64,000 bases of DNA, taken from NCBI RefSeq assembly GCF_037126465.1, contig NC_088203.1, forward strand, positions 105,486,409 to 105,550,408. The letters are read 5' to 3'. The notes beneath the pieces were generated by a model. That model did no database searches. It was given only the letters and a program-made list of their open reading frames with translations, and was not told the DNA's origin. Positions 1 through 9,903 of the stretch are shown here, in pieces. The translations under genes and the position numbers were made by a program. The DNA is from Ornithodoros turicata. Lineage: Eukaryota; Arthropoda; Arachnida; Ixodida; Argasidae. Positions within the stretch are counted from its first letter, which is position 1. Each line of letters opens with the position of its first letter.

Positions 1-34
1 ATTGACCCATACATTGACCCAGATATTGACCCAT
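1..34 (-). CDS. Globin type B', 5' end only (cut by window edge)
   Basis: The first 34 bases, read on the minus strand, encode the start of a second type-B globin: Met-Gly-Gln-Tyr-Leu-Gly-Gln-Cys-Met-Gly-Gln, then the window ends. It uses the same 12-base repeat units as the complete type-B gene starting at 8186. The upstream flank (35 to about 165) also matches the flank of that gene (8187 to about 8320), so this is a paralogous copy and not a stray fragment. Whether the rest of the gene is intact cannot be seen here. Confidence 0.85.
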   Translation of the reverse strand, partial: MGQYLGQCMGQ

Positions 35-260
35 ATGGGCGAACTTGGAGCGGAATGGTAACAACGGTCAGTTAGAGATCGAAGGGCACGAGCTCAACTT
101 CTACTGCCTCGTTCACGAAGATGAACGGGCCGTGTGTAACCGTGGTGGTAGGAATCGGTACTACCTAGTTACAGCTTCAATGGAATTATGGTTATAGTAT
201 GGTGAAAAAGAAAAAAATGCAATGTCTTTTATATATCCGTGTCTTTCATTTTGTGGACTC
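35..260 (-). promoter_or_regulatory. 5' flank of globin B', duplicated upstream of globin B
   Basis: Upstream sequence of the truncated globin gene. It is nearly identical to 8187-8330 with only scattered changes, so the presumed promoter region was duplicated together with the gene. In this copy the flank is continuous around position 175, whereas the other copy is interrupted there by an insertion (8331-9203). No TATA box is claimed. Confidence 0.5.
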
Positions 261-439
261 AGGGGTTGCATTGAATCGATGCTCTGGCTGAAGCTACGGC
301 ACACGAGCGAGTCATAACTTCATATATGCTAAGCTGGCTAGTGATAGTATAGCTTGTTGTTCCCGAGTAAAGTGATCGGTTTCACTCGTCCTATTCCCAA
401 CGAAGGTGGGATATGTTTACTAAGATTAAGACTTAACAA

Positions 440-535
440 ATTCCCAAAGAGCTACACGTTGGCCTCGATGGACTAGTGTCCGCCTACTCATCTTAAAGGA
501 ACGGGTTCGAAACCGGCAGCCAGCAACTTGGTGGC
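440..535 (+). repeat. tRNA-like (SINE-type) promoter module
   Basis: A sequence close to a pol III B box (gggttcgaaacc near 503) lies about 50 bases after an A-box-like stretch (tggactagtgtccgcc near 468). This is the layout of a tRNA-derived SINE head. No cloverleaf can be folded convincingly, so it is not called as a tRNA gene. Confidence 0.4.
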
Positions 536-779
536 AGCATACAAGCTAGTTAGGCAGGTCGTCCGCAAGTGGTTAAGACAATGGACTGTTGTGACGTCAC
601 TTATGATAATCGTTGTCACGCGACGTAAAAACGATTTATTAGGGTTATGAGCTTGTGGTAGTTCTAATAGTGCCCCTTCAAGGTTCACAGAATAGGATGT
701 GACCGTTAAGTACTCAGCATGTTTCCGCTAGTTGTGTCCTTTTTTTATTGTTTTCCTTTTTGTTTTTCAATTCCAACTA

Positions 780-952
780 CAGTGAACCCTCGTTAATATG
801 ACCCCCGATAATCTGACATACGCCCTTTACGACCATGCTCCTGGGGAACAATGCAGTGAAACCTCTGCAAATACTCCCCGTTAATATGACAGTTCCGCAT
901 TATGACCAAAATTTTCGGGAACGACCATGGTCATAATAACGAGGGTTCACTG
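780..952. mobile_element. TA-flanked MITE with CAGTGAACCCTCGTTA ends
   Basis: A 173-bp non-autonomous element. It begins CAGTGAACCCTCGTTA and ends with the inverted version, flanked on both sides by the dinucleotide TA (778-779 and 953-954). The end sequence and TA duplication are those of pogo/Tigger-like Tc1-mariner MITEs. It has no coding capacity. Confidence 0.8.
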
Positions 953-959
953 TATAAGC

Positions 960-1690
960 AGTATTGTTGCTTGGACGAGTGTCGCTGCATGTTAGGCGTA
1001 TGTAAACTCGTATTGCTAACTGTAGGATGGGACAAGCGTAAGCTTGCCCGCAGCTTGTAAGCTTGTAAACTCATGGTGTCTTACAGTGGTGTATGCATCG
1101 ACAATGACACTTGAAAGGTGTACGACAGGCCATCCCGGATTATCCCAAGTAAACGTCAATGACACGAATGTGAACCTGCATTGGCGTCACCACCTTTTTC
1201 CTGAGTTGTTTGACTTCACTACAAGTGAAAGTTCCACAACTCATGCGGCTCTGACGTCACAGCCCGCGCTGCCGCCAGTGATGCAGCGCAGAAGTCACGT
1301 GCTTAGGGCTGCCGATGGCGATGGACGTAGCCCTGAGCTCTCTGACGTATGTGCTTTGCACGGGAGTGTGTTCGATGGCCTTGTGTCTCGCTTTCTCCTC
1401 TGTATTCTGGCGGGCGGTACAATGTGTTAATGATGTATTGAACCACTCCTATAAGGGTGTCCCAACCATTTAATGCGGGTGATAGTCAATTGCATCACCA
1501 ACGATATAACACGTAACTTCTTCCGTACGATTATGCACAACTCTTGTTGATATGACACCCGACTGCTGACATGCTGCTGAACGCTTCAGTACCGTACATA
1601 CATATGTACCACACATAGGCGTGCATATGGACAGCGTCTATGTGTACCCAGCGTCCAGACTTCAGCTTTTTACGCATGTTGGAAGAAATT
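960..1690. other. Intergenic, no gene seen
   Basis: Spacer of the first globin duplicon. Open frames here are short, lack homology I recognise, and include no splice-supported exon. Confidence 0.5.
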
Positions 1691-1693
1691 AGA

Positions 1694-1979
1694 TATAGAC
1701 CTCTCCCTGTTTGAAACAAATGACGTCACAGTGTTTGTGAGCGCCACCAATTTGGTAGAGTTGAACTACGCTCGAAGCTAGGGGGCGAACAAGGTCGCGC
1801 CCGAAAGCCACGGTCTTGAGGGGATTACGATGGTCCCTGAAAGGGACGCGACCTTCGGCCCTACTTTTCTTTCAATAGGAGGCAGCGAACAAGTGCAAAT
1901 TCGTGGAACCCAGCCCTCCCCTTCAGATTTCAGTCTGTCTACCAACGTCATGATGGCGTTTCTCGGGTAGAGGTCTATT
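1694..1979. mobile_element. Local inverted-repeat element, single full copy (founder of the 180-bp array)
   Basis: About 286 bp with ends ATAGACCTCTCCC and the inverse GGGTAGAGGTCTAT. The left half carries TGACGTCA (1721-1728) and the conserved core 'gcgcccgaaagccacggtct'. The right half carries 'ggaggcagcgaac' and 'caacgtcatgatggcg'. A second partial right end follows to about 2085. Related copies lie at 8453-8755 and 29968-30186 (inverted) and at the right edge of the array ending near 12175. Confidence 0.7.
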
Positions 1980-2099
1980 CGAGGCAGCGAAGAAGTGTCA
2001 ATTATTGGAACCCAGCTCTCCCCTTCCGGTTTGTTTCGGTTTCAGTCTGTCTACCAACGTCATGATGACGTTTCTCGGGTAGAGCACGCCTGGCCGCTA

Positions 2100-3480
2100 A
2101 GTCATTTTTCGTGTCATGATTGAGGCGTCTTTTTATTTGATTTTTTTTTTTTTTTTCATCTCGCTGACCATTTGTATCGCGTTCTGCTTCGAGAAGTTCA
2201 TTCTGGGTGCGCTAGTCGTCTTAGCCGAACCCACTGATTGTGTCGCACGACGCAGCTTGGTGGTTATGGTGATGGATAGAAGAGAAAAAAAATGGGGAAG
2301 CAGCTTAAAAGAAGCGTAGTAGCTTAATTAGGTGCGTAGCAGGAACAAGCCCCTGGTCCATGACCTCCCCTCTGGAATAACGTGAGCAGAGGGAGGAGGG
2401 TGGGAGGTAATAAGAGAGGGAGGAAACCGCAAACGTGAAAAATTATTCAAGTGGCGTCGAAGTATGATATCATATGGAACAGTCATATATATGACGATTG
2501 GGAAGAAATATGCCGAAATATGGCACACGAAACGTCGCAGAATTGTATCGTTGTGATTAGTAATGTGTGGAGAAAAGTTGGAATATCCGTTAGAACGCAT
2601 TCATCTCCCGGGCATATAGTCATAATAACCAGTCATATCAACAGAAATCGAACTCTTTAGAGAGGGGGGGGGGGGCGTACTTGTACATGGATACATGTTT
2701 GTGGGTATACGCATTGGAAGCCGGGCTGTATTGGACAATTTGAGATATTTCAGGGAGGGTGATGTTGCAAAAGCCAGGGGGCGACCCCTGCGGTCATAAC
2801 CATCTGGGATTTCATCTGTAGCATCATGGAGGAAGGGAACACAGGAGCGGCCCTTCTAGCATTTTGCCATTGGGAGGGGCGTGCCAGCTTCGCACTGCAT
2901 TCTGGGATGCTCCTGTCTACCATGTGACCGCTCACGTGACCCCAAGAGCATGCGCAGGCCAGCTACCAAAGCAGACGACGGGAGTCGTGATTGTCTTGCA
3001 GTTCAGGCATCTGCGTTGTGATGAACGCCGCTCGCGTCCAGCTTTATTTGCCTGTGTTCGTAGGTTTACTCTTGGTTTACCCTTCCACTACAACACCGGT
3101 CAGAGTCTGCGGGACAACCACGCAAGACTAGAAACATCATTCGTGGCAGCGATGTTTGTGCGCTTGTTGCTGAAGTGGTAACGCATGCCAGTAATCAAAT
3201 TTGTACAACGATGGAGGGAATCAAATGAAGCTGTAGCACAGCGCAGGCTTGTAAAGGAACGATTCAAGATGACTCTCACCGACAGGGGGACGAAACAACC
3301 GGTTAAGTACGTGCTTACGAATGAAACGCTATTCCCGTGACAGAGTTGCTTTCTGTTGAACGACATCCACAACCGCGGTAAGAACACGTTAACACGACGA
3401 CTACACGACTTTGGAAGAGCATAAAAGCACGAAAAGCAGCGTGAGCAACAAAGCGTTGCCAAACCGAAACTTTAGAGAGG
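2100..3480. other. Spacer of globin duplicon 1, no gene seen
   Basis: Sequence between the element and globin A1. Much of 2100-2780 matches about 12270-12930 of duplicon 2, including the runs around 2440-2620 and 2690-2790. It includes a poly-G run at 2665-2675. No supported exon. Confidence 0.5.
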
Positions 3481-3857
3481 ATCACGTAGTGGAGAGGAAG
3501 TAATGGCGGTTTTGACAGAAGCGACCGCCAGAGGGGTCCCACGGAAATCTGTTCGAAACGGCCGCTGCTGTGTTTCCTTTCTCCATGTGTCGCATAGAAA
3601 CAAAGGGCTCGCTCGTCCCGATCACAGCGCTTGGGAGAACTCTGGACGGACGGTTGGTATAACGATTAGGAGACAAGTACAGCTCTTGAGCATGGGCACT
3701 CCAAATATGCGTAGTATATATTTCATGCACATTCCTAATGCAACAAAGCTACGTAATAGTGTACAGATTGGAAAGAAACGACAATGAAGCAAGTTATAAG
3801 TAAAGCAGAGACCACTTCTTTAGCTGATGTCGACTAAAAATAGTCAATAGGTGTCGT

Positions 3858-4598
3858 TCACCTCGTGCGTGTCTTCGGTGACGCAACCGATTTTCGAGAC
3901 TTCGGGGACGGCCCAGTTCTCAGTGCCATGAATCCCGACGGGTGCGACTTGGGAGTCGTCACCCCGGAAGGAGAAGCCACGGGGGATTGAGATCCAGAGG
4001 CTGGCGACTGGGGACTCCGGGGTGACCTTGGAGAGCCAGCGTGGGGCGTTCCTTTATCCAAAACTCCGGTAAACGCGGTGTCCAGCGTGCAGACACCAGC
4101 CTCCACGAACGCTTGGGCGGTGCCATTGACGATGAAGGAGATAAGTTTTTCCCAGCCTGCATCGGCGTCTGCGTCCATTTTGTCTCCAGACACCTTGGCC
4201 ACCGATTCCTTGAGTAATCTGGTGAAGTTTCGAAAATGCAGCGGTGTCACCCCCTTGCGGTTTGTGTGCTCCAAGCCGTTCTTCGTCACTAGTCCTATCA
4301 GGGTATCTGGATTGTGCATGGTTTCCACGAAGGCCGTCATCCTGTACACGATGGCGGTTGCATGGTTGACCAGTTTCGGGCTCATGGCCAAGCTGGTCGC
4401 ATCGAGGTGGCGTAATTCCTTAAAGAGGATCTTGTAGGCCGGGTATTGGGTGAACAGATCAACGAAGATCAAGGGTGCGTACTTGCTATGGTTCTCCTGG
4501 AACATAGACCAAGTGACCTTGATGGCTTTCATCTCTTTCTTCGTAAGCAGGGTGCGAGGATCTGGTTCGTCCTCCTCTTGTCCGAAGCATTGGCCCAT
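3858..4598 (-). CDS. Globin A1: intronless, acylated globin X-like protein
   Basis: A complete 246-residue globin without introns. The start ATG at 4598 has a good context (AAGATGG) and gives MGQCFGQ, a classic N-myristoylation (Gly2) plus palmitoylation (Cys4) signal, so membrane attachment is inferred. Globin landmarks are visible: Trp30 (helix A), Pro53, Phe59 (CD1), His79 (distal E7) and His111 (proximal F8). A Ser-Pro-rich tail follows from about residue 187 to the end, well beyond the usual 150-residue fold. Membrane-bound acylated globins are known as globin X, with proposed redox or signalling roles; function here is inference. It has about 13 differences from globin A2 at 13242-13982, none in the last 55 residues. 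A hAT-like MITE sits 115 bp upstream (4713-4944). Confidence 0.93.
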   Translation of the reverse strand: MGQCFGQEEDEPDPRTLLTKKEMKAIKVTWSMFQENHSKYAPLIFVDLFTQYPAYKILFKELRHLDATSLAMSPKLVNHATAIVYRMTAFVETMHNPDTLIGLVTKNGLEHTNRKGVTPLHFRNFTRLLKESVAKVSGDKMDADADAGWEKLISFIVNGTAQAFVEAGVCTLDTAFTGVLDKGTPHAGSPRSPRSPQSPASGSQSPVASPSGVTTPKSHPSGFMALRTGPSPKSRKSVASPKTRTR

Positions 4599-4712
4599 CT
4601 TTCTTGGGTGGAACAAGTATGCGACGAGTGGACAGCAAGATCGAACGGCTACGCACAACACGAGCAGTCAATGAGCGTGCCTTTTGCGCGAGGTCGGTCG
4701 TTACATCGGGCT

Positions 4713-4944
4713 TAGAGTCACTAAATAAGCTACGCTTCAGAGTAGCGACACTGAGCCGCCATGTTGTTTCGGATGACCTCCAGCCCCACCTCTATTTTGG
4801 CAGTAGAAATAGATGAAGGTGAAGTTCAGCAGTGGAAGAAGACGACACTTCGAAGAGCGCTAAATGGATGGCGCTGGAGGTCATCCGAAACAACATGGCG
4901 GCACAGTGTCGCTACTCTGAAGCGTAGCTTATTTAGTGACTCTA
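4713..4944. mobile_element. hAT-type MITE in the 5' flank of globin A1
   Basis: A 232-bp element with inverted repeats about 70 bp long (TAGAGTCACTAAATAAGC at the left and its inverse at the right). It is bounded by a perfect 8-bp duplication ATCGGGCT (4705-4712 and 4945-4952). The paralogous site upstream of globin A2, near 14096-14105, has ATCGGGCT once and no insertion. Eight-base duplications are typical of hAT transposition. It has no coding capacity. Confidence 0.9.
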
Positions 4945-5389
4945 ATCGGGCTCTGCCAAAAATTCAATCAAGTACATTTACATACGTCGACTCATTTTTC
5001 ATAAATTCAGTGGCAAACAAATGGCGCTACTTAGGCACTTTCAGGCAAGAATGGATTTGTGGAATTTGTATCCGGTTGAACATAAAAGTAAGATGCAAGC
5101 GAGCTGGTGATAATCTGGATGAGTTGACATTCCCTGAGATTGATGAGGGACGACAGCAACATGAGGTTAAATTGTTTATTTGCTGATTACATGATGTTTG
5201 TCCGTTGTCGGTCGTACCTCACTCTCGAGGGCTATGTCACCGTGTCCAAGTGCAGCAGTCGGCAAAACGTTAGGCACTATTTATGCTTATGTTCATGCAT
5301 GTATCAATTTGTGTTGTTGCTTTTCTCCTCGCGAATGCCTTTTTAGATACTGCTTATTTGAATATTGGCGAAAAAAATACGTTTACAGT

Positions 5390-5850
5390 ACCTGGGGAGT
5401 ACTTATTTGTCGACTTGATAAATAAATGGACGTATGTAATGCGGTCCTAGTACTTTACAGATCGTCATTGACATCATTTGGGAATGACATCCTTTTCCGC
5501 TTAGTATGTGATGCAGTTAGAATGTCATTAGCTAGAAATGGCACTCCATTTCCCCTTTAACGAGGCTATCACTACTAACGTGGAACGGTGTCGAACTATT
5601 TTGGGTCATGCTAGTGACGGGGTGTGTATTTTTTTTGTGGCAAGCCGCGAAACATTTCGTTCGGAGCTCCAGTGCTGTTCCAGTGTAAAGTCACTGGATT
5701 GGGGAAAGTAACACCATCCTTTCCCTTTCCCTCCTCGACTTTGGAGCAACAATATGGCGGCCGCAGCATGTGATGACACGCAGCTACGGCCGCCATTGTT
5801 GTTCCAATGTCGCGGCGGCAAAGATCAGAGAAGATCCAGTGACATTACTT
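5390..5850. other. Spacer beyond duplicon 1 with an inverted-repeat patch
   Basis: No gene is seen. Between about 5670 and 5850 two inverted segments occur. The outer pair is 'aaagtcactggat' near 5688 and its inverse near 5835. The inner pair surrounds 'tggcggccg' near 5755 and 'cggccgcca' near 5787. This looks like another small foldback element lying against the hAT element that follows. Confidence 0.5.
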
Positions 5851-5855
5851 TAGTG

Positions 5856-6331
5856 CAGAGCCATTTATAGGGAGAGTTTGGCCATTCTTTGATCTTTTGC
5901 CGCCTCATGGGAGGAGCTTATTTTGACGTCAGAGTCGTCGTTGCGCCGCCCAAAAAGCCTGAATCCGAGCGGAATCCGCTTATCAGGCATCTAGTCCGCG
6001 CCATATTGATGCTGTCCGCCAGCTGGTCGACACCTTCGTGGCCGTGTTGAATGTAATCTACAGGAATAACCGGCTTATGACCCACTGGCGCAAGTGATAA
6101 GGGGGGCTTTGTTGCCGAACAGAAAGAGTTCAAGGACGAAAGGCTTTCGAAGCAAGAAGTACGCACGTGTCTTCTCTCCTTGGATTGTAAACAACGATCA
6201 GCATCAATATGGCGTCTGCGACCGGTTGATGACTGGATAACAATAGAGCACGACGAGGGAGGTCGTTCGGCCGTGACGCGCTTTAAGTTAGGCTCCTCCC
6301 AATGGCCAAACTCTCTCTATAAACGGCTCTG
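5856..6331. mobile_element. hAT-type non-autonomous element
   Basis: A 476-bp element starting CAGAGCCATTTATAGG and ending with the imperfect inverse CTATAAACGGCTCTG. It is bounded by a perfect 8-bp target duplication CTTTAGTG (5848-5855 and 6332-6339). Ends beginning CAGAG together with an 8-bp duplication are the hAT signature. No transposase frame is present. Confidence 0.88.
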
Positions 6332-6339
6332 CTTTAGTG

Positions 6340-7454
6340 GTGCACCTGGCGACATCTATCTGACGCCTATGTAAGAATTTTCCAGGCGAGCGTGGCGGTT
6401 GTTTTCAAAGCAGGCTGGAACGCAGAATCAAGGTCAACACGCAACAAAGCAAGTGCTGAGGATGTGAGTGAAATAAAAGAAAGGCAAAACGAATTTTTCT
6501 ATTTTATCTTTTTTTGTTTTCTGCCTGATACAGAACGTTGCTTTTTTTAGCTGCACTACATCTGTCTTTCTTTTTCTCAAATAGGCTACGAGGCAACGAG
6601 CAGTTGAGTTACACGGTTCACATGAGTTACACATCCTCTTGAAGAGAGTAGAGTGATGGGGAGATCGACTACACAGGACCATGAAACTCAGAAAAGCTCT
6701 AAATGCACTTTGTGCCTTCCTAAAAGATCCGTTCAATCAATCTCAATATCTTCCGTTTCTTTGCTGCTGTTGTTTTTTCTATAATGAAACTCAAACTCCC
6801 TAAAAGATCACGGCATACACAACCACTTTTCACACCTTCGCCGTATCTTTATAGCCAAACCCTAATGACATGGAGCTGCAGGCGCCCGAGTGGCAGCCAC
6901 CCTGCTCAAGACTGTTTTCCTGCTGTTGTTGTTTACTTACTTACCTATTAGGTGACTAATTACGTAAATTAATTTTATGTACTCATCTCGTTATATATTT
7001 TCTTCGAGAGAATGCACTCCTTGCCGTATGACTCAAACGATATACAAAACGCAAATCTATGCTGTTCTCATAGCTTAAAAAAAACTGGTGTAGCTAAATA
7101 AAAACACCCTGTATCGGGAGTATTACGTGACCCTGCCACGTTAGGGAACCATTCGGTTTTAGTGGGACCAAACATAGAAAAATATGGATTGCACGAGACT
7201 ATATAGCGAAAAGACCTCGTTTTTCTGCCCGCTCCCGGACTTTCTCCGGGAAGTAGCTCACACTTCATAGGGTTCCCCAATCACTAAAAAGATTTTGGGG
7301 GCTCTGTTGCGAAGACAAATAACGCACCCATAACGATACATACGGAGAGATTCTGTTTCAATATAAAAACATATAAAAGCAGCACATAAAAGGGCATCAA
7401 GAATGAAGACAAGTCGATGGAAAGCAAGATGTCGAAACGTCATCAACTGTTCCA
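6340..7454. other. Intergenic, 3' side of globin B
   Basis: AT-rich spacer without a supported gene. Open frames are short and unconvincing. Any 3' UTR of globin B would lie in the part nearest 7455. Confidence 0.5.
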
Positions 7455-8186
7455 TCAACTTTTGCGTTGTTTATTGGCTGACGATTTCGGCCGCTTCTGA
7501 GATGAAACGCCCTGCCTAGGAGACGTCGCTCCAGACGGGGCTGACCATGGAGATCCAAGTTCAGGCGTAGGTGACCTCGTAGGCGACCCTATACCTGGGG
7601 AACGAGTACTGTCCGTTGCGCCCTTGTCGAGGACTCCTGTAAACGCTGTATCCAGAGTGCAAACGCCAGCGTCAACGTACGTCTGTGCGGTCGCGTTTAT
7701 GAAGAGAGTGACGAATTTCTCCCAACCCGTTCGCGCATCTTCGTCCATCTTTTCTGCGGCGACTTTCTCGACTCTTTCTCGCAGCAGTTTCGTGAAGTTA
7801 CGGATATGCAGCGGTGTCACCCCTTTGCGATTTATGTGGTCCGACGCGTTTTTCTTTATCAGGTCCGTCATAACGTCAGGACGGTCCATGGTTTCGATGA
7901 AGGTGGTCAACGTGTACACTATAGCGGTGGCGTGTTTGATCAACTTGGGGCTACTCGCCATGGAAACTGCATCCATGTGCCGGAACTCCTTGAAGATGAT
8001 CTTGTATTCTGGGTATTCGGTGAACATGTCGACGAAGACCACAGCAGCTTGCTCTGAATGGTTCGCCTGGAATATGGCCCACGTTGCCTTGATAGCGGCC
8101 CTCTCTTTCCCGGTGAGTCCGGTGCGAGGATCTTCCACGTCGCGACCCATACATTGACCCATACATTGACCCAGATATTGACCCAT
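7455..8186 (-). CDS. Globin B: intronless globin with repeated N-terminal acylation motif
   Basis: A complete 243-residue globin without introns. The first ATG at 8186 gives MGQYLGQCMGQCMGRD, made by tandem 12-base units encoding (M/L)GQ(Y/C). Gly2 and nearby Cys8/Cys12 suggest myristoylation and palmitoylation. Internal Met9 would give MGQC, identical to the start of type A. Landmarks are Trp36, Phe65 (CD1), His85 (distal E7) and His117 (proximal F8). A Ser-Pro-rich basic tail occupies about 193-243. It is clearly homologous to type A through the fold but diverged in the tail. The stop is TGA at 7455-7457. The 180-bp repeat array lies 1.7-3.9 kb upstream. Membrane-anchored globin X-like identity is inferred from the acylation motif and fold. 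Confidence 0.93.
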   Translation of the reverse strand: MGQYLGQCMGQCMGRDVEDPRTGLTGKERAAIKATWAIFQANHSEQAAVVFVDMFTEYPEYKIIFKEFRHMDAVSMASSPKLIKHATAIVYTLTTFIETMDRPDVMTDLIKKNASDHINRKGVTPLHIRNFTKLLRERVEKVAAEKMDEDARTGWEKFVTLFINATAQTYVDAGVCTLDTAFTGVLDKGATDSTRSPGIGSPTRSPTPELGSPWSAPSGATSPRQGVSSQKRPKSSANKQRKS

Positions 8187-8330
8187 ATAGACGAACTTGA
8201 ACCGGAATGGTAACAACGGCCAGTTAGAGATCGAAGGGCACGAGCTCAACTTCTACTGCCTCGTTCACGAAGATGAATGGGCCGTTTGTGACCGTGGTGG
8301 TAGGAATCGGTACTACCTATAGGTACAGCC

Positions 8331-9203
8331 GTTTACATGGCGCGTCGTTTACATGGGCGCATACGTCGACTGAAAGCAACAGTCGACTGATCGCAAAGAT
8401 CGACTTGGGACGGTTTACATGGCAGGAAGCGATGCGCCTTAGTCCGCAGGGCAATAAACCTCTACCCGAGAAACGTCATCATGACGTTGGTAGACACACC
8501 GAAACCAAAACAGATCGGAAGGGGAGAGCTGGGTTCCACGAATGGTCAGTTGTTCCCTGCCTCCTATTGAAAGAAAAGTAGGACCGAAGGACGTGTCCCT
8601 TTCAGGGACCATCCCTCAAGGGGAACCCCTCAAGACCGTAGCTTTCGGGCGCGACCTTGTTCGCCACTAGCTTTGAACGTAGTTCAACTCTACCAAACTC
8701 GTGGCGCTGTCGGACATTATGACGTCATTTGTTTACAAACAGGTAGAGGTCTATTCAGTCGATGACAGCGCCGCCAAGGCACTAAAGTGGTCACTTTGCA
8801 ATTGCATACTGTTTAATCAGTGTGTGACTTCCTCTACTGCGCCCACAAACATTAAAGCTTTTTACCAACGGCCCAGTCAATAAATGCACACCAGGAACGA
8901 GTCTTGTTTTGGCTGCATTGCGTGCCAACCAACGTCAACCGTGTCCGTCGCCATGTTTATCATCTGTGTTGCGGGCGGAGCACGGCGGCAGATGCGTTTG
9001 TGACGTAGCGGAAACCGTCGGCACAGTCGACTTGCCCGGTTTACATGGCAAAAGCGAGACGACTCCAGTCGTCTGATCTACCCCAATGTAGCGACTTATA
9101 TCTGCTGCGTCGACGTCCCCTTTAGGTCGATGTAGGCGGGTTTACGTGGAGAGGGGAGATCGATCTATCTCGCCCAGTCGACTTATGTCGCCTTCATGTA
9201 AAC
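8331..9203. mobile_element. Composite inverted-repeat insertion upstream of globin B
   Basis: This block starts GTTTACATGGCG and ends with the near-inverse CGCCTTCATGTAAAC. It interrupts sequence that is continuous in duplicon 1 (about 165-200: 'ttacagc' directly before 'ttatagtatggt'). Several internal copies of 'gtttacatgg' and 'gtcgact' occur. Nested inside, on the minus strand, is a copy of the local element (8453-8755). Target duplication is not clear. It has no coding capacity. Confidence 0.7.
8453..8755 (-). mobile_element. Inverted copy of the local 286-bp element, nested
   Basis: Begins 'aataaacctctaccc' and ends 'ggtagaggtctatt', in the opposite orientation to the copy at 1694-1979. 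It contains TGACGTCA at 8720-8727. It lies inside the larger insertion 8331-9203, so it is either a nested insertion or part of a composite element. Confidence 0.7.
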
Positions 9204-9903
9204 GTTATAGTATGGTTATAGTATGGTGAAAACGAAAAAAAAAAATGCGCGAGCCGGAACGAGGTTCAGTGCTTAGCGCCGAAGCAAGAAAGATAATTTC
9301 GATTGTAGCTCCGTAACGAAATAGTTTTGAAGTTTGAATAGTTGAATAGTGAAGTTTTGAATTATGATAACAAGTGCGAAATTTACATAGCGTGGAACTT
9401 GTTTTTGCATTTTAGTGCCCCTTTAATTCGGCCCTAACAAACCTCTGTATTGTCTTTCTTCGACTCGCATGCTGATTCGTTCCTTCATCTCAACATCTCG
9501 TTTGGGTAAACCGGAACGTCATCTGGGCCACCACTTTTACGTACCATCACCGGCCGTCAGCGACCAGCGGGATCACGTGGTCTTCGCATTTATGACTGAC
9601 ATTTTACGCGCATTTTTTCGTGCCACGATTAAAAACTTCTCCTTCTGCCAGTTAAGAAAGCCATGTACCGCGCAAATGTGCGCTCTCTATATGTCACTGG
9701 ACGTTATTCCGGTGAATTCGCTGTTGTAGCTACCTAGCAAGTCCGCGCTACGTGCAGAGTGTTCTTCGTTACGCTGTTCATTGTCTTCGAGAACTGCAGT
9801 GCACTACTGTAAGTCCCTTATTTTATCAAAGACAAATTCAAGCATCCCCAACAGACAAGTTTGCAGACGTCAGCTTTTTACGCAGGTATAGGAGGAAATT
9901 TGA

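Noticed and set aside
3858..4661. Longer globin A1 start at 4661
   Set aside because: The extension is not shared with A2 or B, and the inner ATG gives the conserved MGQC acylation motif with good Kozak context.
7624..8157. 177-codon plus-strand open frame opposite globin B (and similar ones opposite A1 and A2)
   Set aside because: Antisense shadow of the conserved globin coding sequence; no independent evidence.
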